This document shows, piece by piece, positions 12,600 through 25,700 of a stretch of 64,000 nucleotides of DNA. The DNA is from Gigantopelta aegis (taxonomy: Eukaryota > Mollusca > Gastropoda > Neomphalida > Peltospiridae), in assembly GCF_016097555.1 (NCBI RefSeq), contig NC_054708.1:3895938-3959937 (forward strand), written 5' to 3'. The notes beneath the pieces were generated by a model. The model did not search any database. It had not been told where the DNA came from and saw only the letters and a list, made by a program, of their open reading frames with translations. The first letter of the stretch is position 1. Each line of letters starts with the position of its first letter. Both the position numbers and the translations under genes were made by a program.

Positions 12600-13412
12600 A
12601 ATCACTCGAAGTCAGGAATTTGTTTAAAGATTATTTTATTGTAATTATTATTGCTAAATATGTGATTTTTCAACTTCAGCAATCATTGCGTAAGTTTTCA
12701 CCTACACATCCTGCACTCAAACAGAAAGAAGAAACATGTTCTAAAAATACTTTACGAGCAGATTAAATCTACAGACAAAAACAAAACCAAACACGGTAAG
12801 CAGTCCAACACACGTATGTGACACGGATGTGGTTATTGTAATATTTCCTACGTAGTAAAAATGGTGATCAGGTATCCGAATATCCACATAAACGCTATTG
12901 CCGACCTGCATGCAGTCTGAAATACAGATATACACAGTCTGAAATACAGATATATACAGTCTGAAATACAGATATATACATAGGCTTATAGCTAGCTATA
13001 CATATACGAATACACGCATGCACGTGACAATTAAAATGTTTTTACCATTGTCTTTACTAAATCTGATTTTTATATTAAATGATAACTGATATTGTTATTC
13101 AAAACAACAACAACAATCAGAGCCATAGTTAGGAATTTGTGTGTGGGGGTGGGGTGGGGGTGGGGGTGGGGGAAGGGTGGAGTGTGTGTATGTGTGTGTG
13201 TGGGGGGGGGGGAGGGGGATGAAGTCTTGGGACGAACATGCAAGTCGCAAGCCACTAGTGGGTCCGGTGGCATGCCCCTTCCCCTAAAAAAAATTGAAAT
13301 CTAGAAGCTCTGAAATACCATTTTGCAGCCATTCCATGTAGGTTACATACTTAAAACGTAAATATGAATGACCAGTATTATTTTTACCGTTAGCTACGGT
13401 CCTGACAATGAC

Positions 13413-13444
<32 letters not shown>

Positions 13445-14575
13445 TAACAACAACAACAACAATAATAATAATAATAATAATATTGTTGTAAATTACATTG
13501 TGTCCAATGAAACCTTTACTAAATTAAAAATGAATATTCTCAAAATAAGGGTCAGTTTGGGGGTTTTGTATCTTTTAATTTAGTTTTTTTTTCTGGGGTT
13601 TTTTTGTTGTGTTTTTCTGTTTTGTCTTTTTTTGTTTTAAAGACAATGGTACATTCCAGAGCTTACCAATACAGAGTGCATGTGTGCCAGGTGTGATAAT
13701 TTCTAATGTGACAGGTAGAAATATAGGCGTACGGGCTCCCATATAGCCTAGCACGCTTATGTGTAGAAGGATTTAACCTGAGTAGAGTGAACATTGGACA
13801 CCGACCGCCCACATTATTTTATTACAAAGACATTTGATTAAAATTCTACTGACAAACGACAGCAGTTCCTAAAACAGCTACACGCTAATTAGTTGTACTC
13901 GTTTCAGAAGACATACCGTAGTTTCACCACCACCGCTACCACCTCCATATGTTGTGGCTGTTGTTGCTGTTGTTGTTGTGGACGATTCTGTTAGAAAAGC
14001 AATATACATTACTATTAAAATCTTGGGTTTTTTCCTAACAAATATTTATACAGATTACGACCAGAAGTTTAAAGGTATGATAGTACGTATTGACAGTTGA
14101 TCTATTGAATGGCCAACAATTACATTAGTGTTACAATACATCAATCTGGCGACACAAATACTTTATTTAGTCTCTTTATTCCACCTTATAAATAGTTTCA
14201 CGTATAACCGAATTATGGCTACACGTATCCATAAACAGAAATGTAGGGTGGGGCAACAATTTCAAAACAAAACAAAAACACAAACAAATCCAGAACAGCA
14301 AGAAAAGAAGAGAACAGAACATAATTACACCCCCCCCCCCCCCCCCCCCAACGAAAACCCCCCACATAAAAACCCCAACAACAAAACAAACAAAACAATA
14401 AAATACAAAACAACAAATAATTTTTAAAACCCCCAAACCCCAACAACAATAAAAAAAACCCCACCCCCAAACCCCAACAAAAACCACCAATAATAATAGT
14501 AAATAGATTAATAAAATAAACAACTACTAAAAAAAAGAAAGCAATGTTGTTGTTTTTTGGGTTTTTTTTTTTAAT
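12600..14575. other. Intergenic, simple-repeat rich
   Basis: CAGTCTGAAATACAGATATA-type short tandem at 12920-12975; G-rich (GGGGT)n at 13141-13215; mixed AAT/AAC repeats at 13408-13482; poly(C) at 14329-14349; AAC/CCCCAAAC-type low complexity to about 14490. No gene recognised. Confidence 0.6.
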
Positions 14576-14579
14576 TTAC

Positions 14580-14865
14580 TTTTTTTATTTAACGACGCAC
14601 TCAGCACATTTTATTGATGGTTATATGGCGTCAGCCATATGGTTAAGGACCACACAAATATTGAGAGAGGAAACCCGCTGTCGCTACTTCATGGGCTACT
14701 CTTTTCGATTAGCAGCAAGGGATCTTTTATATGCACCATGCCATAGACAGGGTAATACATACCACAACCTTTGATATGCCAGTCGTGGTGCACTGACTGG
14801 AACGAGAAATTGCCCAGTGAGCCCACCGATGGGGATCGATCCCATACCGACCTCGCATCAGGCCC
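14580..14865 (-). mobile_element. Family A SINE inserted into a Tc1-like relic
   Basis: Reversed copy from tail (TTATTTAACGACGCACTCAG) to head (GGGGATCGATCCCATACCGA). The transposase-like sequence begins immediately after it. Confidence 0.85.
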
Positions 14866-15500
14866 GCTGAAAGCAAACAACATCCGTGCACAACGACCCA
14901 TTATATGATACGCTACATCTGCAGTGGGCAAGACATTATATGCAATGGACCAGAATTCGTTGGAGAAATGTTTCCTTTAGTGACGAATCGAGATTCATCT
15001 TAAGAATTGCGGATGGATCTATCAGGGTATACCACAGAAGAGGTGAGAGATACCAGAATTGTTGTGTAACGGAAGTGGATATGTTTAGCGGAAGTAGCGT
15101 CATGGTGTGGGTTGGGATTTCTGGGTGAGGTCGACCTGACCTTCATCTTGTTCATAGTAACCTCACAGATATTACTGAGACAAACTCATTGCTCCTGTTG
15201 TTCCATATCTCGCAAAACATCTGCACATGGCACTTCAACATGATAACGTATATGGATGTATTGCCCTGGTCAGCACTGTCACCATACCTCAATCCCATTG
15301 AACATCTGTGGGTTGGACTTGGTATACGAGTTCACATGTGAAATCCTGATCCGCTAAACATTCAGCAGCTGCAGCAGGCCCTTGTACAGGAGTGGCACAC
15401 TATGCCAGTTATGCTGGTGAACAGGTTTATTGAGTCTACGAGACAACATTGTCAAGCCTGCATTGACGTCCGCGGTGGCCACACCTCCTACTGACCTGTA
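14866..15500 (+). pseudogene. Tc1/mariner-type transposase relic
   Basis: The conceptual translation shows HLQWARHYMQWTRIRWRNV, then FSDESRF (catalytic-core region), VMVWVGISG, and PWSALSPYLNPIEHLWVGLG, which matches the conserved DLNPIEHLW block with D replaced by Y. A frameshift and stops follow the VMVWVGISG block (about 15125), so it is not functional. The N-terminal part is missing where the SINE sits. Confidence 0.88.
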
Positions 15501-15822
15501 GGGACATTTAACATTATGCGAGTCGTTGCAGCGGAGGACTGTGATTTTGGCTTTAGTCGTGTTGATGGTTATTGTGAGGTCAGTGTAGACAAGTAATGTG
15601 ACATTTATTTACACACACATTCTGTGTAATGGTCCATTTATCTCTTCTTTTTTTCTCTTCTTTTTTTAATAAAAATTTCATCCATGAATGTAAGAATGAT
15701 GAAATAGACAGAATATTAGTACATGTATACTTTCGTCGGTTGTTTTGTGTTGAGTATATATTAACTTCCTAGGATATTATATAGTATTATATATATCTAT
15801 ATCCCGCAGTGGTGACCATTAC

Positions 15823-15875
15823 CTGTTGTTCGGCAGGCATTCCAAGTCTCATCAATAGTCGAAGTGTCACTTTTG
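15823..15875 (-). other. Candidate isolated exon
   Basis: Strong acceptor (CTGTATTTTCAG) and donor (CAG then GTAATGG) bracket 53 bases whose open frame reads KVTLRLLMRLGMPAEQQ. No partner exon or family was found. It could be an orphan exon or chance. Confidence 0.25.
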
Positions 15876-15899
15876 CTGAAAATACAGTCAAATGTAGTG

Positions 15900-16770
15900 A
15901 GTTTAGAAAAATACCGTAGTAAGGCGGCAGATTATAACATGTTGCCGCTTAACAGAGATGAATCCATTAATTAACCTGTGCTATGTACATACTGTTTCTG
16001 TGTGCTTGTTTATTTATCTTTGCTTACTACTGTTTTCTATTTGGGTGCATCTGAATCCTACCGTATATTTTTATGTATATGGGGCGTAGGCTGAGGGGGT
16101 GGGGATCCGGGGTCCACTTGGTTCATATTCCAACCCCCACAGGTCCAGATCACGCTACGCCCCTGTCTATCTCAGGCCAGTAAGAACCAGAGGGGGAGGG
16201 TTTGGGGGGGGGGGGGGGGGGGGGGGTCCCTTCTAATCGTGTGAAGACTACAGAATGTACTTTAAATTAAAAAAAAATCCTATTATAAAAACAACAGTAA
16301 CCTTTAAAACAGCTACAATCCAAGACACCACACACACCATTTCTCGTGTTGTTACTTGTAACTTCTTGTAGCAGCTTAATATAGTCCAGTTTAAGAAATA
16401 GTTCCTCATTAAAAACTACTAGAAATTGTGAAATCTCTTTTGAAATCTTTCTTTGATGATTACAAGTAGGTTACCTCCGTAGTATTTAAATAACCCATTG
16501 GTTTGAAGTATTGTCCTTTTTAGGATATATTGCCCCAAGGCAGACAGAAGTGCATAAATAATCCACGCCTACTATTATTAATAAAAGTTCTATAGCCACT
16601 AATGCTAAATATAGGTCTGAAATAACTGTCATCTATGGCTACACCGTCTTTAAATACGGTACATAGTATACTATTTAGTGGTAATTAAGTACGACATTTT
16701 AGCAAATAATGATGCTTCACGTTTTTAGACTGAAATAATTACAGCAGTAGAAACAATGACTTGTTATGTG
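15900..16770. other. Intergenic
   Basis: Contains a poly(G) run of about 23 at 16204-16226 and a G-rich segment with SINE-like AGGCTGAGGGGGTGGGGATC. Nothing else recognised. Confidence 0.4.
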
Positions 16771-16771
16771 T

Positions 16772-16777
16772 TTTATT
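16772..16777 (-). terminator. Poly(A) signal of the small secreted-peptide gene
   Basis: AATAAA on the minus strand, about 25 bp past the stop codon at 16802. Confidence 0.7.
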
Positions 16778-16801
16778 GATAAACCTAACGCTATTATCAA
16801 C

Positions 16802-18106
<1,305 letters not shown>

Positions 18107-18160
18107 GTTGCAGATCTTGTAATGTTAACACATATCTCTAAAATATCAAACATGCTGGTT

Positions 18161-18168
18161 TTTATATA
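18161..18168 (-). promoter_or_regulatory. TATA box of the small secreted-peptide gene
   Basis: TATATAAA on the minus strand, about 55 bp upstream of the ATG at 18106. Confidence 0.6.
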
Positions 18169-18706
18169 CTTTCTAAATCATTTTAAAATACGCAATAACA
18201 TTTCTGAAGGGTTTGGAGAAGTACGTATCAGTGTAAATGTCATGCTATATTTATTGAAAAGCAAATAAATATTTCAAGGGTTCGGAGATTTACAAGAGTT
18301 AATCACATAATGTAACTATATGACCTTATTCGAGAGCAGTGGCAACAGAGAGAACACGTTTGATGACTTGATGACGAAAACAGTATAAAACAGTATAAAA
18401 ACGCCATAAACATTTAAACTCTAGGCAGTTTTATATCGTTTAACTATATTTATAAGGAGCCTTTTCGCTATTACTGTGTATTAAACCGTGCCAACAGTGG
18501 GTTCATCGATATGAATTTTGTTTGTTTTTTATAGTGGGGAGTGGCGAATAATATTCATTAAGAGCATTTGAAGATTAAAAACTAAAGTCCTAGTCAGAGT
18601 TATACCCAACTATTTAATGTTTATTACAAAATTATGATTCCTAAAGATCACCTCCTAGAACCTTGTTCGGTCAGAGAGACCGCGATCCTGTTCTGAATTT
18701 CTCTAC

Positions 18707-18870
18707 AAAGTGCAGTCACTGCGATTCGACATTTGTAGAAAGTGCAGTCACTGCGATTCGACATTTGTAGAAAGTGCAGTCACTGCCATTCGACATTTGT
18801 ACAAAGTGCAATCTCTGCGATTCGACATTTGTAGAAAGTGCAATCTCTGCGATTCGACATTTATAAGAAT
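18707..18870. repeat. 32-bp minisatellite, five copies
   Basis: Unit with GTGCAGTCACTGCGATTCGA followed by CATTTGTAGAAA. Confidence 0.85.
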
Positions 18871-19196
18871 GTAAGCATGTCTTGTACAAAATGGTCTCAA
18901 TTATTGATCCAAAACCAAATAGGCCAGACATTGCTAACTATATTTGTGAACGTGACTAATTAATACCGATCTTAAATTAGAAAAAAAAATTCACTTCATA
19001 ATGATAAAACCCTTAGGTGTATGGAAAGAGTACGAGGTCCATGGAATTAGTTTGTACAATATCTACAAATAGCAAGTCTATTTCGTATTTGAATTAGAAT
19101 ATAATTCAGTTACCGAGAAGGTTCACATGCACCTATTTATAGAACCAGAAATATTTTACACATGGAGAAATCAGTATATGTTTTTGTTGCGTACAG

Positions 19197-19280
19197 TCCA
19201 AGTCATTGCGATCTGTACAGTGCATTCATTACGATCTGTACAGTGCATTCATTGCAATCTGTACAGTGCATTCATTGCGG
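19197..19280. repeat. 23-bp tandem repeat, four copies
   Basis: Variants of CATTGCGATCTGTACAGTGC, then ATT. It lies just before a family A SINE. Confidence 0.8.
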
Positions 19281-19314
19281 GTTTCGTTTTGTACATATGT
19301 GAAGTCAATCATCC

Positions 19315-19612
19315 AGGGGCGAGACGTAGCCCAATGGTAAAGCGTTCGCTTGATGCGCGATCGGTTTGGGATCGATCCCCATCGGTGGGCCCATTGGGCT
19401 ATTTCTCGCTCCAGCCAGTGCACCACGACTGGTACATGAAAGGCCGTGGTATATGCTATCCTGTCTATGGGATGGTGCATATAAAATCGAAAAGAGTGGC
19501 GACAGCGGGTTTCCTACCTCAATATCTGTGTGGTTCTTAACCATAATTCCGACGCCATATAACCGTAAATAAAATGTGTTGAGTGCGTCGTTAAATAAAA
19601 GATTTCCTTCCT
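19315..19612 (+). mobile_element. Family A SINE, best full-length copy
   Basis: Head with A-box-like TAGCCCAATGGTAAAGCG and B-box-like GGGATCGATCCCC, then the body (CCGTGGTATATGCTATCCTG) and tail (AACCGTAAATAAAATGTG, GCGTCGTTAAATAAAA). It defines the family in the sense orientation. Confidence 0.9.
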
Positions 19613-20039
19613 TCATTTCAATCATCCATGTCAAATGAACACAAAGAAAGGAATATTACTTTCAGACGTCGATCAACCGGTTATCATAAAAGAGAGTAGA
19701 AATGCATTGTTTGCCTTTTGATAGGATCTGATTTTACTGGAAAACATATAAATAATTTAGATATCTTGGCATACATGGCATTCCGTAGATTTTACTATAT
19801 TTAACTTGTTTCAGGGTTTGAAACATGGACACCTCTGTGCGATGTGGTCACTGCACCAGGATTCAAAAATAAAAGTTCTGTTTAAAACAATTCAACAAAC
19901 AGAAGTACAAATATCAATATTTGCCAACAGAAGCTTTTGATTCTGTGTCATGATGATTCATAGATCAAGAACTTGAAACTGGACCAAAAAGAACAATTTT
20001 AGAACAATTCGTTTTGTAAAGTAATATAAAATAGATTTC

Positions 20040-20255
20040 TTGCAGAATCAATTATGTTAGAAGGGCTGCAGACAGGATGACTCGTTGTCGCCATAAATCT
20101 TCATTTATGGTGCTGAAATCCTTGCAGTTATGATTAGAAACAACTCAACCATTACAGGCATAAATATAGATAATAAGCAATAGTTAATATTGGAATACGC
20201 ATATGATACAAGGTCTATTATAGGTGGATCCCCCGATTTGTTTTCTTTAACGACT
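20040..20255 (+). pseudogene. Second LINE reverse transcriptase fragment
   Basis: A frame-broken translation resembles GC-Q-DD-LSPYIF, AEILAVMIRN, GINIDN and EYA-DT, the order of RT motifs B and C in non-LTR elements, with the catalytic YADD degraded to YAYD. Stops and frameshifts abound. Confidence 0.6.
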
Positions 20256-20299
20256 TCACTAGATCACATTGATTTGTTAATCGTCGGCTACTGGAAGGA

Positions 20300-20815
20300 A
20301 GGAAGGACATCTTTTATTTAATGACGCACTCAACACATTTATTAACGGCTATATGGCGTCAGACATATGGTTAAGGACCACACAAATATTGAGAGAGGAA
20401 ACAAGCTATCGCCAATTCATGGGCTACTCTTTTTGATTAGCAGCAAGGGATCTTTTATATGCACTATCCCACAGACAGAATAGCATATACCACGGCCTTT
20501 GTTACACCAGTTGTGGAGCACTGGCTGAAAAAAGAAATAGCCCAATGAATTGTCGGCTATTGGAGGTCAAACATTTGGTCATTGTGACACGTAGTCAGAG
20601 GAAACCCACAGCATTTTTCCATTAGTAGCAAGACATCTTTTATATGCCCTATCCACAGACAAGACAGTACATATCAGACCTTTGATATATCAGTCGTGAG
20701 GCACTGGTTGGAACGGAAAACCCCCAATAAGAGAATTGGTCCACCAAGCGGATTCAATCCTCCGACCGAAGCACGTTAGACAAATGCTCTACCGACAAAG
20801 CTAGATCTCGCCTTG
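20300..20815 (-). mobile_element. Two nested or adjacent SINEs
   Basis: A reversed family A body (20300-20550) is followed by a related reversed copy (20552-20815) with a different head, whose sense strand reads GATCTAGCTTTGTCGGTAGA and GGATTGAATCC. Confidence 0.75.
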
Positions 20816-20874
20816 TGTGTCTTTCTACTAGTAGGCCTATATTCGGATTTTATGTTTGCTAATGCAAGCTAAAC

Positions 20875-20996
<122 letters not shown>

Positions 20997-21105
20997 TGCG
21001 AATCATTGTGCGTTCTCAGATGACGATTAAATTTATAGGTATACTTTGATGTATAGTCACGAAATCTGCTTTGTTTCAGCGATCCAGAATTGACATCTTC
21101 TATCT

Positions 21106-21320
21106 CGACTTCACTGCCTACGACTGCCTCTCCGGGATAGAAAGGGGGTTGGACAAAAAGTGCTCTGACTTTATTTGGTTAATTAGTGATCTATAATTCA
21201 TGCACTAATTACTTCACTGCCTGCGACTGCCTCTCCGGGATAGAAAGGGGGTTGGACAAAAGGTGCTCTGACTTTATTTGGTTAATTAGTGATCTATAAT
21301 TCATGCACTAATTATTTCAC
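21106..21320. repeat. About 105-bp tandem duplication carrying poly(A) signals
   Basis: Two copies of a unit with ACTGCCTCTCCGGGATAGAA and TAATTAGTGATCTATAATTC. Each copy has AATAAA on the minus strand (21170-21175 and 21273-21278), about 300 and 400 bp past the stop of the LU/His-rich gene. These are plausible alternative poly(A) sites. Confidence 0.75.
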
Positions 21321-21577
21321 CCCACCAGTGGTTTATATTCAATACTTTATTAACCTTGAGAGTTCAACTGACATACCTGTATGTAATACAAACAGAACTC
21401 TGAACCATATGAGGATTTAATTAATTTTGGGATAACCACTGTGTATATTATCTAGCATATTATACCAAATAAGTTTTGTGTGGTTTTCTCAATTTCCCCA
21501 ACCAGACGTAAATCTGAAATCAAAGAAAAGACTCAATATACTGTTTAGATTGTTTATTAGAAGAAGCACAATTAACG

Positions 21578-22653
21578 TTATGGTTTGTGCACTCGACTTG
21601 GATCATACAGCGTCGTGGAATCGGGGATGGCACCCTCGTTACACTCGTCTCCGTAGCAACAGAACCTACAGTCAAGTTCCATTCCTGGGAAGCCTGTCGG
21701 GGATTCGTCGAGCAGGAAGCAGTCCGCGTGTCCTGCCGTCTGCTTCCACCATTTCTCGAGACACACGTCCTCCTTGACACACCTGAAAAGGACGATTGGC
21801 ACTTTCTAAATACATGTATGCCCAGAACCGCATGTTTTGTTCTATTTGTGGCGCCTCTACTCGCTCGAAAAACAACACTTCATAGGAAAAGTAAAATTAG
21901 TTAGTCTACCCTACAGTTTTTAATTCAAATTTTACGTTACGTGAATTATATAAGTGTAACTGATGAGTTACATTTATTCATTCATTTTAACTTATCTCCG
22001 TGCTTATATCCAATTAAGGTTCAAGCACGCTGTCCTGGGTACACACCTCAGCTATCTGGGTTGTCTGTGCAGGACAGAGGGTTAGAGGTTAGATGTTGGT
22101 GGTTAGTAAGAGGGAAGTCGGTGTAATGGTCTTACACATACCCACTTAGTCGTTAAAACTCGCTCTGGGTTGGAGCCGGTACCGGGCTTCGAACCCAGTA
22201 CCTACCAGCCTTATGTGCCATGGCTTAACCACAATACCACCGAGGCCGGTGAGTTACCTAACTCTAATGTACGTTCCAAATTACGTATTAATTTATTTTT
22301 GTGATAATTTTGATCTGCAATACACCAAATGTCCAAAAATCAGTCTGATTGCAGCTTTTAATTTTAAAACCACGTGACCATGAAGTTCGCGTGATTTTAA
22401 ATTTGCGTAACCGACACACGAGCGAATCAACAGCGACATGTCTATTTTCAAAAATGTTTAGTTATTTCTCAACTGAAAGAGGTTACCATTCCATGTTGTG
22501 AATAGGGTCCGTTTTTCACCTTACCCGACCTCAAATACGAAATTTCGGTTTCATAGTAGAGGCGAACCATCAATTATTTAGAGTATCAATATGTAAGATG
22601 TGTGTGTGTGTGTGTGTGCGTGCGTGTGTGTGTGTGCGTGCGTGCGCGCGTGT

Positions 22654-22685
<32 letters not shown>

Positions 22686-22689
22686 CACA

Positions 22690-22724
<35 letters not shown>

Positions 22725-25700
22725 AAATACTATTATCGTTTTAAAATAAATTAATATACTTTTATTTAGTGTACACTAGAGGTTTAAACGAATAAAGTGA
22801 ACAGTAAAAGAAAATTTCTTATAAAAACATTGTATAAATTACTAAAGTGTCATCTGCCACTCCATTTTTGTAGACTAGATTCAATGTAATAGGTCACAAT
22901 GTGTTGCCTGTTTATACCAAGTGAGGTTAGAAAATGTTAACATTATCGGCAATGGAATTGATGTATTACAAACATGATTTCATGATTTAATTGTTTATTA
23001 CAGTGATAATCCACATAAAATTATAAAATCTTAACATGAAATAGACCGTCACCTAGCCTAAACAAGCTTATGAGACACATGAAACATTGTAATACATGTA
23101 TGTAAAATAAAATATTCCTCAATGCCATACAACTATATATAGAAATTAATAACAAAATATATAATATTATAAAACTACTTCAGCTACTAATACTTAGATT
23201 GACATCAACGATAATAATTATAATGAAATGAATAAGAATGAACATCCAACATTAATAAGGACGCATCCTCCCCAAAGTATCCGTTCAGTCATGTCGAGGA
23301 CGACACACAGTTTAATAAGAAATAACAAGTAGTCGGGTTGCCAGAAGAAGAAAACAACAAATACAAACATTGCTAACTGTTCGTGCATTATCTCATACTC
23401 ACAATAGAACATCCTTTATTATACTGCTTCAAACTTTGAGTCAATTCAGACTGTTAAAGGTATGGCACATGACGCCAACTTACCGGAATTCCAATTAAGT
23501 GACAAACAGACAAAACACTACCTCTTGTAGAAGGTCCTAGTTCCGTCTTCGTTCTGGGCGATGCTGCTAAGGCAGTAGGGAAAGCCAGAATCACAGTTTA
23601 TCAGCTGCTGCTCGAAACAGGCTGCATCCGAGCACGAGTAACACCTGGCCGCTGAAATGTTGTGACACGAGTCATTCGGCGACAACAATTACTGAGGTAG
23701 AGAATTGTGTCCAATTTTTACAAGTGTCGGTGTGGGCAATTTTTGGCATGCTTCCATCAGAGAACTGATTAAGCACGCCTGTCGTGGGCACAACATCTGA
23801 CTTCGCCAGAGAATTATGTCCATGACAGATGTTTACAAATAACATAAACACAGCAATATATTACAGACCAATAATAGATAAAACAGGTTCTACACAGATA
23901 CAGATATTGAATAATAGATAAAACAGGTTCTACACAGATACAGATATTGAATAATAGATAAAACAGGTTCTACACAGATACAGATATTAAATCGAAGAAA
24001 CACATGGAATAATAGACAGATATTTATTGGAACAAAGCACGGATAAACGGACACCTATTTTCCTCCTCAAAGCGATTTCAAGGATTGAGACTTTAAATGT
24101 AACTAGTGACTAGCTGTACACATGGGCCAACATTTTCGAAGCTATCTTAGCTCTACGATATCGTAAAACTATTGTAGGCTATGACATGCGTCGTTATGAT
24201 GTCATAGCTTACGATGGTTTTACGATATCGTAGCGCTAAGATGGCTTCAAAAATCTCTGGCCTGGATATAATTATTTGTTAAGTAACATCTGAAGATTTT
24301 CGAGAGACGAGTTCTAAAGCAGGAATGTCTGTTTGAGAAAGCTGTGAAAATCCACGTCACCGTCCAGTCTTCCTGGGCCTCAGGTTAATCTTGAGGAAAA
24401 GCGTGGATCAGTTACCGCTTACCATTTGTTCACAAGACATTCCACAGGTTACCAACCTTGGGGCGTAATGGTTTGTACCCAAACTGGGTTTCACGACCGT
24501 GGATAGATGTAACACCACTACACCGACGTCTCTCTCACCAACCGCTAAACAAAAACCAATGATGGTTTAGTAAGTAGTGGATTGCAGGGAATATTATTTT
24601 AGTGTCCGCACATGTCTTTTTGTGATATTTGGGGAATTCTAATTTCACAACAGCCCTTAACTACAGAGTTCACTGAAAATATGACCATCGGAATACTTTT
24701 ATTTCTATGAGCTTGTTTTTAGAGCAACATACACATAGGTTCTTTAGGGTTTATTGTCTTGTAGTTATTGTCCTCTCGTCTAGGTCATACCTTTTTGTGT
24801 AGTGGTAGAAGGTGCTGTCGTGGTTGTGTGTTCCATTGCTGATTTATTTGTTGTCGCAAACATCGATGTGGTAGGTGCCTCTGTAAAAGGTGTTGGTGTC
24901 GACTTTTCAGTAGTTGATGGTGTCACCTTTTTAGTAGGTGTTGGTGCTGCCGTTTCAGTAGGAGTTGGTGTCGTCTTTTCAGTAGATGATAGGGTCTCCT
25001 TGTCTGTAGTTAACTGTGTGGTGGTAGACACTTGGCCAGTAGTAACGTCCTGTTTTGTTGTTGGCTCGTTAGTGTTGGGGACAGTAGGGCTACTTGTTTC
25101 AGCTTTTGGAGTGGCTGTAGACAACGACACAAGATATCTATATAACACAACACAACATGCAATATTGTGCTTATTACCCAATGGGATATTATTTAGCAAA
25201 AGTAAAAAAAAGTTTGTTTTATTTAACGACGCCGCTAGAGCACATTGATTTTTTTATCTTATCATCGACTATTGGACGTCAAACATATGGTCATTCTGAC
25301 ACTGTTTTTTTTAGAGGAAACCCGCTGTCGCCACATAGTTATTTAGCAAATGAGAAATAACAAACATTATAAGCTAAAACGTTTGACTAATCGTATATAA
25401 ACTACTCAATGCCCGAGCATTAGAAACGACGAAAGTAGACGCCCAGGCGCGTGTACAAGCATTTTAGCATGGGGTGGGGTCAAGTCTGTGGCGACTGAAG
25501 TTTATAGGGGGGAGTCGAGTCATGCTCCCCCTAGAAACTACGTTGAAGAAAACGAAAATATGCTTGAGCAGAGGGGTTCTAATGACAAATTTAGGGGTTC
25601 ACGACATTTTACATGAAATTATTGTAACACTGCATTTAGTTCTAAAATAAATAAATAAATAAATAAAATAAATAAATAAATATATACTGAATGTAAAACA

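Noticed and set aside
19315-19390. tRNA gene candidates (also at 33885, 37118, 55900)
   Set aside because: A- and B-box-like motifs are present but the cloverleaf is incomplete and the sequence continues into dispersed SINE bodies.
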